This document shows positions 40,768 through 50,095 of a stretch of 64,000 nucleotides of DNA, piece after piece; the first letter of the stretch is position 1; each line of letters opens with the position of its first letter. A program made the translations under genes and the position numbers. The DNA comes from Bacteroidales bacterium (GTDB lineage Bacteria > Bacteroidota > Bacteroidia > Bacteroidales > Rikenellaceae): the NCBI GenBank assembly GCA_910575495.1, contig CAJTFS010000001.1:1-64000 (forward strand), read 5' to 3'. Under the pieces are notes generated by a model that ran no database searches, was not told the DNA's origin, and saw only the letters and a program-made list of their open reading frames with translations.

Positions 40768-42521
40768 TAGTCAAGAAACTTGGCATGGTAGCCGGTGGTG
40801 GCTTTCCCGGTGCCGGATATAATGAACGCAAGGTTGCCGAGGGCGTCGCCCGGCTCATGGCTATGGAGAATGTCGATGCGGCCATGCGTCATAAGGTGGA
40901 GCTGTTGCATGAAGCCGGTTTCGACTGCGCTGGAGAGATTGAGAAATATCTCAAGGAGCGGTCGAGGACATACGGCAACACCAAGACCACGCGCTTTCAG
41001 TTCCATATCACCGCCTCAGTAAAGGGGCAGGTGATGTCGGCTGACGAGCTGACAGACTTTGCCCGTCAGCTCATGGCGGAAGCCGGATATGGCAGACAGC
41101 CGTATTTCGTGTACTACCACCACGATACCGACAACAATCATGTGCACATCCTTTCCACGCGCATACAGTCCAACGGCTTCCCGATACCAGACCATCACGA
41201 CTACGCACGACTCAATGCTGCCGCAAATCGTATTCTTTCATCGGACATCAACCGTGACATTCAGCGTATGTTCTCTTACGGCTATCTCACCGAGGGCCAG
41301 TTTGCCAATATGATCCGCTCTCATGGATATAAATTTGAGCGAGTAGATGATGTGTATGTTCTGTTTCGCGGAGGAGTCTTGGCCACGACAATCTCGTTGT
41401 CTGAGATAAGGAGGCATATTTCGCAAGAAAACGATACCCGGAAAGAACGCGCTAAACAACTCCGGGCGATTATCAGGAAATGCAAGGCTGAAATTGCGGA
41501 TGGAAAAGTTCAAAATGTCGAAAATGTCAAGGGTCACAAAGGTCAGAAGAAAAAATTTGTGCGCCGTAAAGTCAACCCCGACATCCGTAAAATCAAGGGG
41601 GCGAACGGCAAGACACTATCGCAGGAAGAACAGCGGCACCTGTCGGATCTGCTTGATATACTCAAAACCAAATTCGGCATAGACATTCATTTTCAGAAAG
41701 ACCGCAATGGTGATGTCCGTGGCTACGGTATCGTTGACCATAACCGGAAGATGGCCCTTGACGGCAGCAAGGTGATGAAGCTGTCAGAGCTGATTGACTT
41801 CGCACAGAAGCAGGAGCGCAAGGCAAGTCCGCTTGATATTTACCGCGACCTGTTCTCTGTGGAGGTACGGAAGTCCGGCATGGACGGGATAATGTCTATC
41901 CGATTGTTCGACGGCTCAGAGCATACACGCACGATGTCGCCACGTCAATCGGCATGGTATTTCAGTTCGCCCGAATGTGAAAGGGAAGATGTGGCTATAC
42001 GTATTGCCGCCACCATGTTCTCAACCGAGATATTTGAATCCGTATTGCTGAAGCATCCGGTAAGCAACATCGGTGCAAGAATAGGAAGTGTCAACATGAT
42101 CAAGATGCGCGAGGGCGGTAGAGCAATCCGCGTCGTATCAGCCGATGGCTTCTCAGTGACATACTCTATGTCCGCTGATGAATTGCGTTGCCATGCAAGA
42201 CTGCAAGGAGAAGATGCAAACGGTTATCTCCGTCAACTCGCAATCCTGCGCATAACCCATCAGGACGCCACCGAACTGACCAATCGCATCAAGGAACTGA
42301 CCGCCAAATCAACCGGTAGCATCACTCTCCCTCTCCGTCCGTCTGACTACACACCGGAACAAGCCAAAGCCTTCACCTATCATCAATGCGCTGTACTCAC
42401 TCGCCTCATGCCCCACGACACCTCATCCACCCACTCCACCAACCGCGAATGGGAAGTCGGCAAGCAATCCCACTACGACCACATCGACAACCAACAATCC
42501 GGCACCCAACTCACTATGTAA
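40764..42521 (+). CDS. mobA: Relaxase/mobilization nuclease MobA
   Basis: A 585-residue MobP-type relaxase. The N-terminal relaxase domain has MIVKKLGMVAGGGFPGAGYN (with the family's GG.F.G.AYN-like start) and the His triad YYHHDTDNNHVHILSTRI (about 122-139, HxDxxxxHxH) that binds metal for oriT nicking. A long C-terminal region is helical with no recognised helicase. The start at 40764 overlaps mobC. It lets the element be mobilised by conjugative machinery supplied in trans; no type IV secretion genes are in the window. Confidence 0.9.
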   Translation: MIVKKLGMVAGGGFPGAGYNERKVAEGVARLMAMENVDAAMRHKVELLHEAGFDCAGEIEKYLKERSRTYGNTKTTRFQFHITASVKGQVMSADELTDFARQLMAEAGYGRQPYFVYYHHDTDNNHVHILSTRIQSNGFPIPDHHDYARLNAAANRILSSDINRDIQRMFSYGYLTEGQFANMIRSHGYKFERVDDVYVLFRGGVLATTISLSEIRRHISQENDTRKERAKQLRAIIRKCKAEIADGKVQNVENVKGHKGQKKKFVRRKVNPDIRKIKGANGKTLSQEEQRHLSDLLDILKTKFGIDIHFQKDRNGDVRGYGIVDHNRKMALDGSKVMKLSELIDFAQKQERKASPLDIYRDLFSVEVRKSGMDGIMSIRLFDGSEHTRTMSPRQSAWYFSSPECEREDVAIRIAATMFSTEIFESVLLKHPVSNIGARIGSVNMIKMREGGRAIRVVSADGFSVTYSMSADELRCHARLQGEDANGYLRQLAILRITHQDATELTNRIKELTAKSTGSITLPLRPSDYTPEQAKAFTYHQCAVLTRLMPHDTSSTHSTNREWEVGKQSHYDHIDNQQSGTQLTM

Positions 42522-42874
42522 CGCCCCAAAATGTCAAGCCTGCCTAAAATACTACTACTTAGGCCATTGTCAATCCAATAAGTTTTATTAACTTTGCAAT
42601 GATTCTCAGGAATGGGAATTAGACATTTTGGAAAAATAAGAAGCGTTATGCTTATCTTGTGAATTGGAAACGTAGGAACTTTCGCAATTACACACAAAGG
42701 TAGCATAGTGGTTCTCACGCTATAGCGTGGGCTGCTATTTCTACATTCGTGTGTATAGGTTTCCTACGACCTCCAATTCAGAACGTGGCATTGCAGTTCC
42801 ACGCTTCTGCGTAATTAACGGCTCAATTTGGGACTAAAAGAACAAAGAAACAAACAACCTAAAATAGAATTAGC
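42522..42874 (+). ncRNA. Structured gene-free region in the element (possible RNA or leader)
   Basis: About 350 bp without a gene. It contains a perfect palindrome CACGCTATAGCGTG (42717-42730) and a stem pair CGTGG/CCACG (about 42784-42804) joined by ACGACCTCCAATTC. A conserved-looking tail leads to the next start. This could be a small RNA, a terminator or a leader; I cannot name it. Confidence 0.35.
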
Positions 42875-43444
42875 ATGAAAAGAATCTCAGTCACTTTAAT
42901 GTTGCTTTTCGCAGTTATTTGTGTTATGGCGCAAGAGCATCTTTCTTTCAAGGGCATTCCAATCGAAGGGAGCATGACAACATTCTGTCAGAAGCTTAAA
43001 GCCAAAGGATTTACTTCAATCGGTCGTGACAATAATATAACGTTGTTTACAGGTGATTTCACCGGGCGCAAGGCAACAGTCGGTGTGACTGCAACAGATG
43101 ACGGTAAAAACGTTTTCGCCGTAATCGTCTTCTTTGACCCAAGCGGAGAGTGGAATACCCTTGTTAATACCTACGACTATTACAAGGATCTATACACTCG
43201 TAAATATGGAGAACCTACAATTTCAAAAGAAAACAATCCGGCTCGTTCTGACTCAAATACCGCATTAATGGCGGAAGTTCATCAGGGAACAGTCGTGTAT
43301 GGCAGTGCATGGGAAGTGACAGGTGGCGACATACAGCTTTCAATAGAAAAAACATCTGGTATCTATGAGGGTATGGTGATGATTCGCTACCGGGACTCGC
43401 AGAATGTTGAAGCCAAAATCAAGAATGATTTAGACGACATCTAA
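42875..43444 (+). CDS. Exported protein of unknown function (element cargo)
   Basis: A 189-residue protein with signal peptide MKRISVTLMLLFAVICVMAQ (cleavage after residue 19) and a mature part starting EHLSFKGIPIEGSM. The motif HL.FKGIPI.G....F...L..KGF recurs in Bacteroidota exported proteins of unknown function. It is followed by a lipoprotein gene (12 nt gap) and a helicase gene, in the mobilizable element. Not a known toxin or antitoxin. Confidence 0.7.
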   Translation: MKRISVTLMLLFAVICVMAQEHLSFKGIPIEGSMTTFCQKLKAKGFTSIGRDNNITLFTGDFTGRKATVGVTATDDGKNVFAVIVFFDPSGEWNTLVNTYDYYKDLYTRKYGEPTISKENNPARSDSNTALMAEVHQGTVVYGSAWEVTGGDIQLSIEKTSGIYEGMVMIRYRDSQNVEAKIKNDLDDI

Positions 43445-43456
43445 AAACAACGTAGC

Positions 43457-43891
43457 ATGAATAGATTTGTATTGCCGTTTTTGTCGTTGTTTCTCTTGGT
43501 GATGATCGGATGCACCAATAATGCACCGAAATCAACCTACAAAGAGGATGCCAAAGAGCAGCTCGCACAAACGGATGATATAGAACGCTTCAAACTCTTT
43601 CCCACACAAAATATGTGGACATTCATTAAACTTGACACTCAAACTGGCCAGATGTGGCAAGTGCAATATAGTGTCAAAGGTGATGAAGGACGCTTTGAAT
43701 ACAACTTAAATCCCAAACCGCTTATCACCATTGGCAAAAAAGTCAATGGACGTTTTGAGCTTTATAGCACCCAAAATATCTATAACTTCATTCTCCTTGA
43801 TAGGATAGACGGTAAAGTATGGCAGGTTCAGTGGTCGTTCGATGAAGAAAATCGTGCTGTCGTACCGTTCAGCCGTACCGTTCAGCCATAG
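43457..43891 (+). CDS. Lipoprotein with two internal repeats (element cargo)
   Basis: A 144-residue lipoprotein: signal peptide with lipobox LLVMIGC (Cys at 19). Two repeats follow: RFKLFPTQNMWTFIKLDTQTGQ.WQVQYS (about 46-75) and RFELYSTQNIYNFILLDRIDGKVWQVQWS (about 99-128). The repeat pattern F.L..TQN....I.LD...G..WQVQ.S is common in Bacteroidota exported proteins. Function unknown; an extracytoplasmic partner of the gene before it is possible. Confidence 0.7.
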   Translation: MNRFVLPFLSLFLLVMIGCTNNAPKSTYKEDAKEQLAQTDDIERFKLFPTQNMWTFIKLDTQTGQMWQVQYSVKGDEGRFEYNLNPKPLITIGKKVNGRFELYSTQNIYNFILLDRIDGKVWQVQWSFDEENRAVVPFSRTVQP

Positions 43892-43932
43892 ATTAGCTAC
43901 GGGGGCGACCAAATTTATAATAATCGGTAACT

Positions 43933-46548
43933 ATGACTCTATTGCTCGCTTTAGGTGCATGTATCGCTGCTATAGCTGTTGTTGCCATAATAGCGATTCG
44001 CCTATTATTAAAAAAGAAGTCAAAAGAACTGACTTTAAGAATCAAGAGCATTACTCCTTTCCAAGCCAACCAAGAAAGCTCGGAAAGAACACTAAGGCGA
44101 GAAAACGATAGTTTTTTCCAAGACATAGAGTCCGATTTGGAACAAGCCTTTAATGGGCGGTACATCACATTCCGGGAAGGAAAACAGTTTATGGAATATT
44201 ACATTGAATCATTCAATGAAGTAAATGACTTTCTTAAACGGATTGAAACCTTCCATGTAGAACCGTCAGAAACAATCGCGAAATTCGTATCTGATTTTGA
44301 GAATTTACAATGGTTCATCAAAAATCATAATACAAGGTATACAAAAGAGGAGTTGGATATCCACAAGGATTTTTTCGACCATTGCCTGAAATACCCATTA
44401 GACAAGCAGCAAAGACGTTCCATAGTTTCTGAGGAAGATAATTGTTTGGTTGTTAGTAGTGCCGGAAGTGGTAAAACATCCTCCATTGTTGGAAAAGTTA
44501 AATATCTTATAGAGATTAAAGGTGTTGATCCGGAAAAGATATTACTTATCAGCTATACTAACAAAGCGGCCGCAGAACTGACAGACAGAATGGGTATTGA
44601 GGGATTACGTGGCTACACATTTCATAAACTTGCCCTTAATATTATCGGACAGGTGACAGGTCAGAAACCGTCGATATGCAGCAATACGGACGCATTGTTT
44701 TTGAAAATATACCAAGAGTTACTTGGTGACGACAACTTCAAAAAGAGTGTGGTAGAATACTTCTTTGATTACCAAATTCAGGAACAGGATTGGGAACGGC
44801 AAAAGAATGAGCGCAGACAGCAGCTTTCAGCGCAAAAAGACACACGGTTGAAAGCACAATTCCCGGATATGGACGGAAAGACCGTTTATGTGCGAAGCGA
44901 ACAGGAGCAGAAAATATGTCTTGCCCTGTCATTGCTTGGCGTGAAATTCAGATACGAAGAACCATACGAACATCCATTGGCTGATGAAATGCACTCGCAA
45001 TACATGCCGGATTTTTCCATTTATTATGAACGGGACGGAGAAACGAAGCGAATATATCTGGAACATTTTGGTGTGGATGAACACAGCCTTGTCCCTATGT
45101 GGTTTGCCAAAGATAGGGGTATTAGTTATGAAGAAGCCAATCAGCAATACAATGACGGTATAACATGGAAAAAGGCTGCACATGAAAAATTCGGTACGGA
45201 ACTATTGACAACCTCAAGTGCTGATTTCCACTATTACGATATTAGGGACAAACTGAAGGTACAACTGGAAAAGGCGGGTGTTCCTATCAAAGAAAAAACG
45301 GATGCGGAATTATATGATATTGTTATGCCGCCTAATAGCAAGCAGGAAAAATCGTTTATCAGGCTTGTCGTTACCTTTGCGACATTAATGAAGTCAAGCT
45401 GCAAATCCATCCAAGAGGTTATAAGGCAGGCAATCAGCACAGGTGATGAGCGTAACGAGTTCATTATGAAGAACATTTTTCAACCTGTTTATGAACGATA
45501 TATTGAAGAATTAAAAAATCTCAGTCAGATAGATTTTACGGATGCAATACTGCAAGCCACGGAAATATGTCGTACTTCACACCCGGTTGAGTATGATTAT
45601 ATTATTGTGGACGAATTTCAGGATATATCAGTTGACCGCTACAATTTTTTGAAAGTTCTTCGAGAGAGTAATCCCCCAGCCAAACTATACTGTGTCGGTG
45701 ATGATTGGCAATCTATATATCGTTTTTCCGGCAGTGATATGGCTCTTTTTAATCAGTTTCCAGATTTTTTCGGTCATACTGATATAAATAAGATTGAAAC
45801 GACATATCGCTTTGGCGAACCGTTGGTCAGCTTGTCATCGCAATTTATACAGCGGAACGGAACCCAAATAAAAAAAGATATACATCCATTTAACTCGGAT
45901 GCAAAGACTGAATTGTATTTTTACGAGTACGAGCGAGCCAATTATTGCAACGTTATCGAACAGTTGGTTGCATCAATCCCTTTGGAGAAATCCATTTTTC
46001 TGTTAGGACGATATTCATTCGATGATTATTATTTGTCGTACAAGTATCAACCTATGAAAGAAGGCAATAGATTTTATTACTTCATCGGAAATAGGAAAAT
46101 AGAGTTTCTGACAGCCCACAAATCCAAAGGTCTTGAAGCAGACTATGTGATAATTCTCCAATGCAACAAGGACACCTACGGATTTCCGTCCCTTATCAGT
46201 GATGACCCTGTACTAAATTATGTTTTGACCCAAAGTGACCAATATCCTTATGGGGAAGAACGAAGATTGTTCTATGTGTCGATAACAAGAGCCAAGATAA
46301 AGACTTTCGTGTTATATGACAAGCGTTTCCCATCCGTGTTTGTTGACGAGTTCCTCCATCCTGAAAAAATCACGCAAGAAAGTTATGCAAAGCACCCCAA
46401 TGCTAATAAAAAGTGGACAAAAAGTGCAGACATGTTTCTACTTAAACTTCATAGCGAAGGCAAAAGCATAAAATATATTGCGGCAAAAATGGGACGAAGC
46501 CAGACAGCCATTGTGATGCGGTTAGGGAAACTAAACTCAAGTATATGA
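43933..46548 (+). CDS. Membrane-anchored UvrD/Rep-family helicase with possible nuclease insert
   Basis: An 871-residue SF1 helicase. N-terminal membrane helix (residues 2-27), then a charged region. Walker A SSAGSGKTSS (about 172-182), DExx-type VDEFQDIS (about 558) and C-terminal motifs RFGEPLVS and TAHKSKGLEADYVI. Between motifs I and II is an insert with YMPDFSIYY...IYLEHFG (about 355-378), which resembles a PD-(D/E)xK-like nuclease patch seen in helicase-IV-like proteins. The C-terminus ends with a small HTH-like segment (IKYIAAKMGRSQTAIVMRLG). It could act in DNA processing or phage defence. Cargo of the integrative element. Confidence 0.8.
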   Translation: MTLLLALGACIAAIAVVAIIAIRLLLKKKSKELTLRIKSITPFQANQESSERTLRRENDSFFQDIESDLEQAFNGRYITFREGKQFMEYYIESFNEVNDFLKRIETFHVEPSETIAKFVSDFENLQWFIKNHNTRYTKEELDIHKDFFDHCLKYPLDKQQRRSIVSEEDNCLVVSSAGSGKTSSIVGKVKYLIEIKGVDPEKILLISYTNKAAAELTDRMGIEGLRGYTFHKLALNIIGQVTGQKPSICSNTDALFLKIYQELLGDDNFKKSVVEYFFDYQIQEQDWERQKNERRQQLSAQKDTRLKAQFPDMDGKTVYVRSEQEQKICLALSLLGVKFRYEEPYEHPLADEMHSQYMPDFSIYYERDGETKRIYLEHFGVDEHSLVPMWFAKDRGISYEEANQQYNDGITWKKAAHEKFGTELLTTSSADFHYYDIRDKLKVQLEKAGVPIKEKTDAELYDIVMPPNSKQEKSFIRLVVTFATLMKSSCKSIQEVIRQAISTGDERNEFIMKNIFQPVYERYIEELKNLSQIDFTDAILQATEICRTSHPVEYDYIIVDEFQDISVDRYNFLKVLRESNPPAKLYCVGDDWQSIYRFSGSDMALFNQFPDFFGHTDINKIETTYRFGEPLVSLSSQFIQRNGTQIKKDIHPFNSDAKTELYFYEYERANYCNVIEQLVASIPLEKSIFLLGRYSFDDYYLSYKYQPMKEGNRFYYFIGNRKIEFLTAHKSKGLEADYVIILQCNKDTYGFPSLISDDPVLNYVLTQSDQYPYGEERRLFYVSITRAKIKTFVLYDKRFPSVFVDEFLHPEKITQESYAKHPNANKKWTKSADMFLLKLHSEGKSIKYIAAKMGRSQTAIVMRLGKLNSSI

Positions 46549-46551
46549 TTA

Positions 46552-48102
46552 TCAGATCATATCTTGATTGTGGATTATTCGTTCAATCACATCGTTAAAC
46601 ACTTCATTTGGCAAACGCTTCATGTATGTAGCTCGGCGGTCAAAGTCATGGCGAAGATGAAATAGCAATGCGAGGTGTGCGGTGACTGATGCAGTGTCGC
46701 CTTCAAACAATTCAAAGTATGATGATTGTTCCGGTATGCCGAGTTTCATTCGCTCCTCGGTGCTGACTCCATAATCAAACACGGTTTCGCACTCTTGTTG
46801 ACGAGCTTCATTAAGTATGCTCATCTTCTCGCGCTTGCTTTCATCGTCGAACTTCACATACTTCATCATCATGTCGGCAGTGGTGTGTCCTGTGACGGCG
46901 CGTATATCTTCGGGCGACATTCCTTTTCGCAGACACATCGTCACAAATGTGCGCCGGGCAACGTGAGAAGTAAGCAGCTCATATTTTGGGCGCACTTCTC
47001 TTGTCTTTTCCCTGCCGCTTTGTTTCTCAGTAATCCAATCGCCTGTCATACCTGCCAACTTACCAACCTCTTTCAAGTGAGCGTTATATTTCTGATTGGA
47101 GATTTGAGGGAAAACGTGAGGGTCGGCCTCATCTGGCGACTTTGGATATTTGGCGATGATACGCAAGGCTTCCGTAGCCAACGCAAACCGCTGGCGATGG
47201 TTAGTTTTCTGAGCAGTGCAGTCGAGCATATCTCCATCTATATTCGACCAACGTAATCCTATTACATCCGAAAACCGCAATCCGGTAAAGCAAGAGAACA
47301 GAAATATATCTCTTGCACGGTCAATCGCTGCACGATGTGTCGGAAAAGTCATGATTGCAGCAAGCTCTTCATCCGTGAGAGCAAACAAATTGACTGTTGA
47401 ATCTGATTTTGTCTCATCATGAAAGCGCTGTTGATATGATACATACGCCGTATTCTTGTTATAGCCCTTGCGCGTAGCCCAATTCAAGAACGTGCGAATA
47501 TCCTTCATGGATTTGAAAACATAATTGTTGCTCAATCCCTTTGCAATAAGAGATAGTTCAAACTTAGCAAGGAGATCATCATTGATGTCCTCAAAAAACA
47601 TTCCTTGCCTGAAGTCGGACAGATGGCGAAGCATTGTTTTGTGCTTTGTCAGTGTACCTTTCGACCATTGAGCTGTCGAAGGAGTCTCTGTCAACTCCTT
47701 TTCCCTCTCGTCAATTAGCAACTGATAAACCTGCGCAACCGTAAGCCGTGTTCCTTTCTCCTCCTTTAGAGACTTCTTTAACTCCTCTCTGACGGTAGTC
47801 GGTGTAACTTCTTCGTCATGTAGTTCAAGCTGCGAGAACGCCTCATCGACTGCTGTGGCTATTTTTAGCAGCCGTTGATTGATGTCAGAAGCCGAGACTC
47901 CTTCAGAATTGAAATTGTTTCGTTTGACGCGCTGGGATTTTTCATCCCATTTGGACGGAGCAATTTTGTATCCCGAATAATACCAAACGCGCTTCCCACC
48001 AAAAGTGATGTCGGCATTAATCGGTAATTCGGCAGCGTAGTTGCCTTCTTTGTCTTTTCGCTTCTCCAATCGGAAGCTAACGCGGTGTTTGTACTTATCC
48101 AT
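46552..48102 (-). CDS. int: Tyrosine integrase of the element
   Basis: A 516-residue tyrosine recombinase with an N-terminal arm-binding domain, SAM-like core-binding domain (about 125-240) and catalytic domain: FSCFTGLRFSDVIGLRW (Arg I, about 273), HVARRTFVTMCLRKGMSPEDIRAVTGHT (H-x-x-R, about 393-420) and the Tyr in MMMKYVKFD (about 425). It inserts the element at the tRNA-Ser 3' end. Its start is just inside attR, the usual position. The C-terminus has ~80 extra residues after the catalytic Tyr. Confidence 0.92.
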   Translation of the reverse strand: MDKYKHRVSFRLEKRKDKEGNYAAELPINADITFGGKRVWYYSGYKIAPSKWDEKSQRVKRNNFNSEGVSASDINQRLLKIATAVDEAFSQLELHDEEVTPTTVREELKKSLKEEKGTRLTVAQVYQLLIDEREKELTETPSTAQWSKGTLTKHKTMLRHLSDFRQGMFFEDINDDLLAKFELSLIAKGLSNNYVFKSMKDIRTFLNWATRKGYNKNTAYVSYQQRFHDETKSDSTVNLFALTDEELAAIMTFPTHRAAIDRARDIFLFSCFTGLRFSDVIGLRWSNIDGDMLDCTAQKTNHRQRFALATEALRIIAKYPKSPDEADPHVFPQISNQKYNAHLKEVGKLAGMTGDWITEKQSGREKTREVRPKYELLTSHVARRTFVTMCLRKGMSPEDIRAVTGHTTADMMMKYVKFDDESKREKMSILNEARQQECETVFDYGVSTEERMKLGIPEQSSYFELFEGDTASVTAHLALLFHLRHDFDRRATYMKRLPNEVFNDVIERIIHNQDMI

Positions 48103-48290
48103 ATTCGGAGAGATTATTTAAGGTAAAGCATCCTTGTTTTACCCATACAAAATTACATACAAATTTTGGCTTAATCAAAGATAATCCAAAATATTTTATT
48201 TTACCACTACCCTACATATTATTTTGAATAACAAAGATATATAGTTAAACATGTCACCTAAACTATCCTTTATTTTAATATCATTTCATA

Positions 48291-48307
48291 TCCCTCTCTC
48301 TCCGCCA
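48291..48307. other. Right attachment site (attR) of the integrative element
   Basis: TCCCTCTCTCTCCGCCA contains the core TCTCTCCGC (48297-48305) shared with the tRNA-Ser end (attL). High-GC chromosome resumes right after. The element is therefore about 10.6 kb. Confidence 0.65.
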
Positions 48308-48322
48308 AAGAACTGGAATAGC

Positions 48323-48357
48323 AAAAAACTGCAAACATGATGTTTGCAGTTTTTTTG
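48323..48357. terminator. Bidirectional-looking terminator right of attR
   Basis: AAAAAACTGCAAACA / TGTTTGCAGTTTTTTT: a ~13-bp stem with A and T tails. It may have terminated tRNA-Ser before the element inserted. Confidence 0.75.
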
Positions 48358-48523
48358 TTTCCGGGCGGCAATGCGGATTCATACGCAGTTCCCATGCGGG
48401 AAACTACTTGTTCCGACAATCCGTCCGGGAATAGTTGCGACCGGAATGTGTCCGGGGGCCATAAAAAAATCGCTGTGCGCCGACTGCCCCTCGCCCGGCG
48501 CCCGGCCGATGCGACAACTCTTT

Positions 48524-50038
48524 TCAGGCGGTCCCGGTCACGGGCTCCAGCTCGAATATCTCGTGACGGTCGAAATCGAGCCAATAGTGAAGCGCAAGTT
48601 CGCGGACATACTGCCAGTAAGCCTCCGTCCGATCGCCGTGAAGTTCGACACCGCGGCGGACGTCGCGCCGGATCCGCTCGGCGTATTCGGGTTTGAGCCG
48701 CAGCCGGATCGTCTTGTCCTTGAACCGGAAAAGCGCTTCGGGCTGCGGCGCGTCGACCGCCGCCACACGGATCAGTCCATGCCCCACGGAAGCCCCCGTA
48801 CCGACCTGCAGCCCGTCGTTCATGCAGCTCACCGGCGGCGTATGCCCGGCGTAGGTCGTCACCTCGATGTCGTCGACCCCGATGTTGAAATACTCGCGGG
48901 CCCGGATACCCATCTTGACCCCGACGGTAGCGTAGATGCCCAGGTGGCCGTGCAGTTCGTTGGTCAGCACGCATGCGCGCCATTCGCTCGGACCATAAAG
49001 CGCGATGGCCTGGTCGATGATCGGCTCGACGTCACGAGCGTAGCAGACCGCATCGGTGGGAAATCCGTAGAAAACACGGCTCTCGGCATCGGGCTTGCCC
49101 CGCAGCAGCGGAAGCATCGACGAACAGAAGCACTCCGGATCGCGGAACGTGCACGCCGAGACGTTGTAGGTGAGTTGTTTCCGGTCGAAAAGCTCGGGAT
49201 GGAACAGATAGAGCGCCGCCAGGTCGTCCCAGGCACCGAGATGGCTCTCTGCAATCGACTGCGAGAGCGGCAGGCAGCGATGCGTGGTCACAATGCGCCG
49301 GGCATAGGGCGTGGCCACGGTAGCCACCGAATCGATCCACGCGGCAGAGATCGGGACCGGCCGGATCGAAGAGACCATCGCCGTGGGGATGCCGCTGGCC
49401 AGCACCCGGCAGGCCGCCGCGGGATCGGCCCGGTAGTTGGCGCCTTCGAGCGGCCGGATGCAGTCGTTGTACCACACGATGCGGGCGATGCGCTCCTTCA
49501 GATCGGGGCGCGCGGAGCACAAGGCGTCGATGTTGGTGAGCGAGCCGAGCGCCACGAGCGTCACCGTCTCCTCTTCGCCTTCGATGGTCGCGGCCAGCAA
49601 GTCGCAGGCCTCGGGACAATCCGCCTGTTCGACATGGCCCCACTCCACCTGCCCGGCCCGCGCACGCCACGCGGGAGCCTCCGCACCGGTGGGCCGGCCG
49701 CAACCGACGGGAATGCCCTCGTGGTGGAAGTGGCGGAGCAATGCGCAGAGACATGCGGCGGTGCGCTTCGGACTTTGGGCGCCCTCGGAAGCGGTGAGGG
49801 CGAGCACTTCGACCTCGCGGTTGCCCAGAAGCAGGCAGATGGCGCGCAGGTCGTCAGGGGCACCGTCGGTATCGACGATGACGTGGTAACGCGCCTTGCC
49901 CGAATGAGCCAGACAGGGAGTTGCCAGCAGCAACGCCAGCAGAAGCAGGCATCGTTTCGACAAACCAAGAGCGAAGCGGAACTTGCTTAAGCTGTGCCGA
50001 GGCGGGAAAATCTGCCCGGCAGGAAACGTATGTTTCAT
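48524..50038 (-). CDS. Exported nucleoside hydrolase with FmdE-like C-terminal region
   Basis: A 504-residue protein with an N-terminal signal region (LLLLALLLATPCLA, about 31-44). Its nucleoside-hydrolase domain has the calcium-binding DTDGAPDDLRAI (about 56-67), VTLVALGSLTNID and a terminal-half His/Asp pattern. From about residue 340 the sequence changes to a region with ELHGHLGIYATVGVKMG and GHTPPVSCMNDGLQVGTGASVGHG, resembling the FmdE family (HGHLCPG...CAVDAIQVLTGC). Third gene of an operon behind a cobalamin riboswitch. It might release or handle a nucleoside-containing corrinoid or its lower ligand; this is inference. Confidence 0.75.
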   Translation of the reverse strand: MKHTFPAGQIFPPRHSLSKFRFALGLSKRCLLLLALLLATPCLAHSGKARYHVIVDTDGAPDDLRAICLLLGNREVEVLALTASEGAQSPKRTAACLCALLRHFHHEGIPVGCGRPTGAEAPAWRARAGQVEWGHVEQADCPEACDLLAATIEGEEETVTLVALGSLTNIDALCSARPDLKERIARIVWYNDCIRPLEGANYRADPAAACRVLASGIPTAMVSSIRPVPISAAWIDSVATVATPYARRIVTTHRCLPLSQSIAESHLGAWDDLAALYLFHPELFDRKQLTYNVSACTFRDPECFCSSMLPLLRGKPDAESRVFYGFPTDAVCYARDVEPIIDQAIALYGPSEWRACVLTNELHGHLGIYATVGVKMGIRAREYFNIGVDDIEVTTYAGHTPPVSCMNDGLQVGTGASVGHGLIRVAAVDAPQPEALFRFKDKTIRLRLKPEYAERIRRDVRRGVELHGDRTEAYWQYVRELALHYWLDFDRHEIFELEPVTGTA

Positions 50039-50095
50039 GATAAAAGATATTTGCACCGCCTGCGGGCGATGCAAATATCGGACCTCGGGAGTGCG

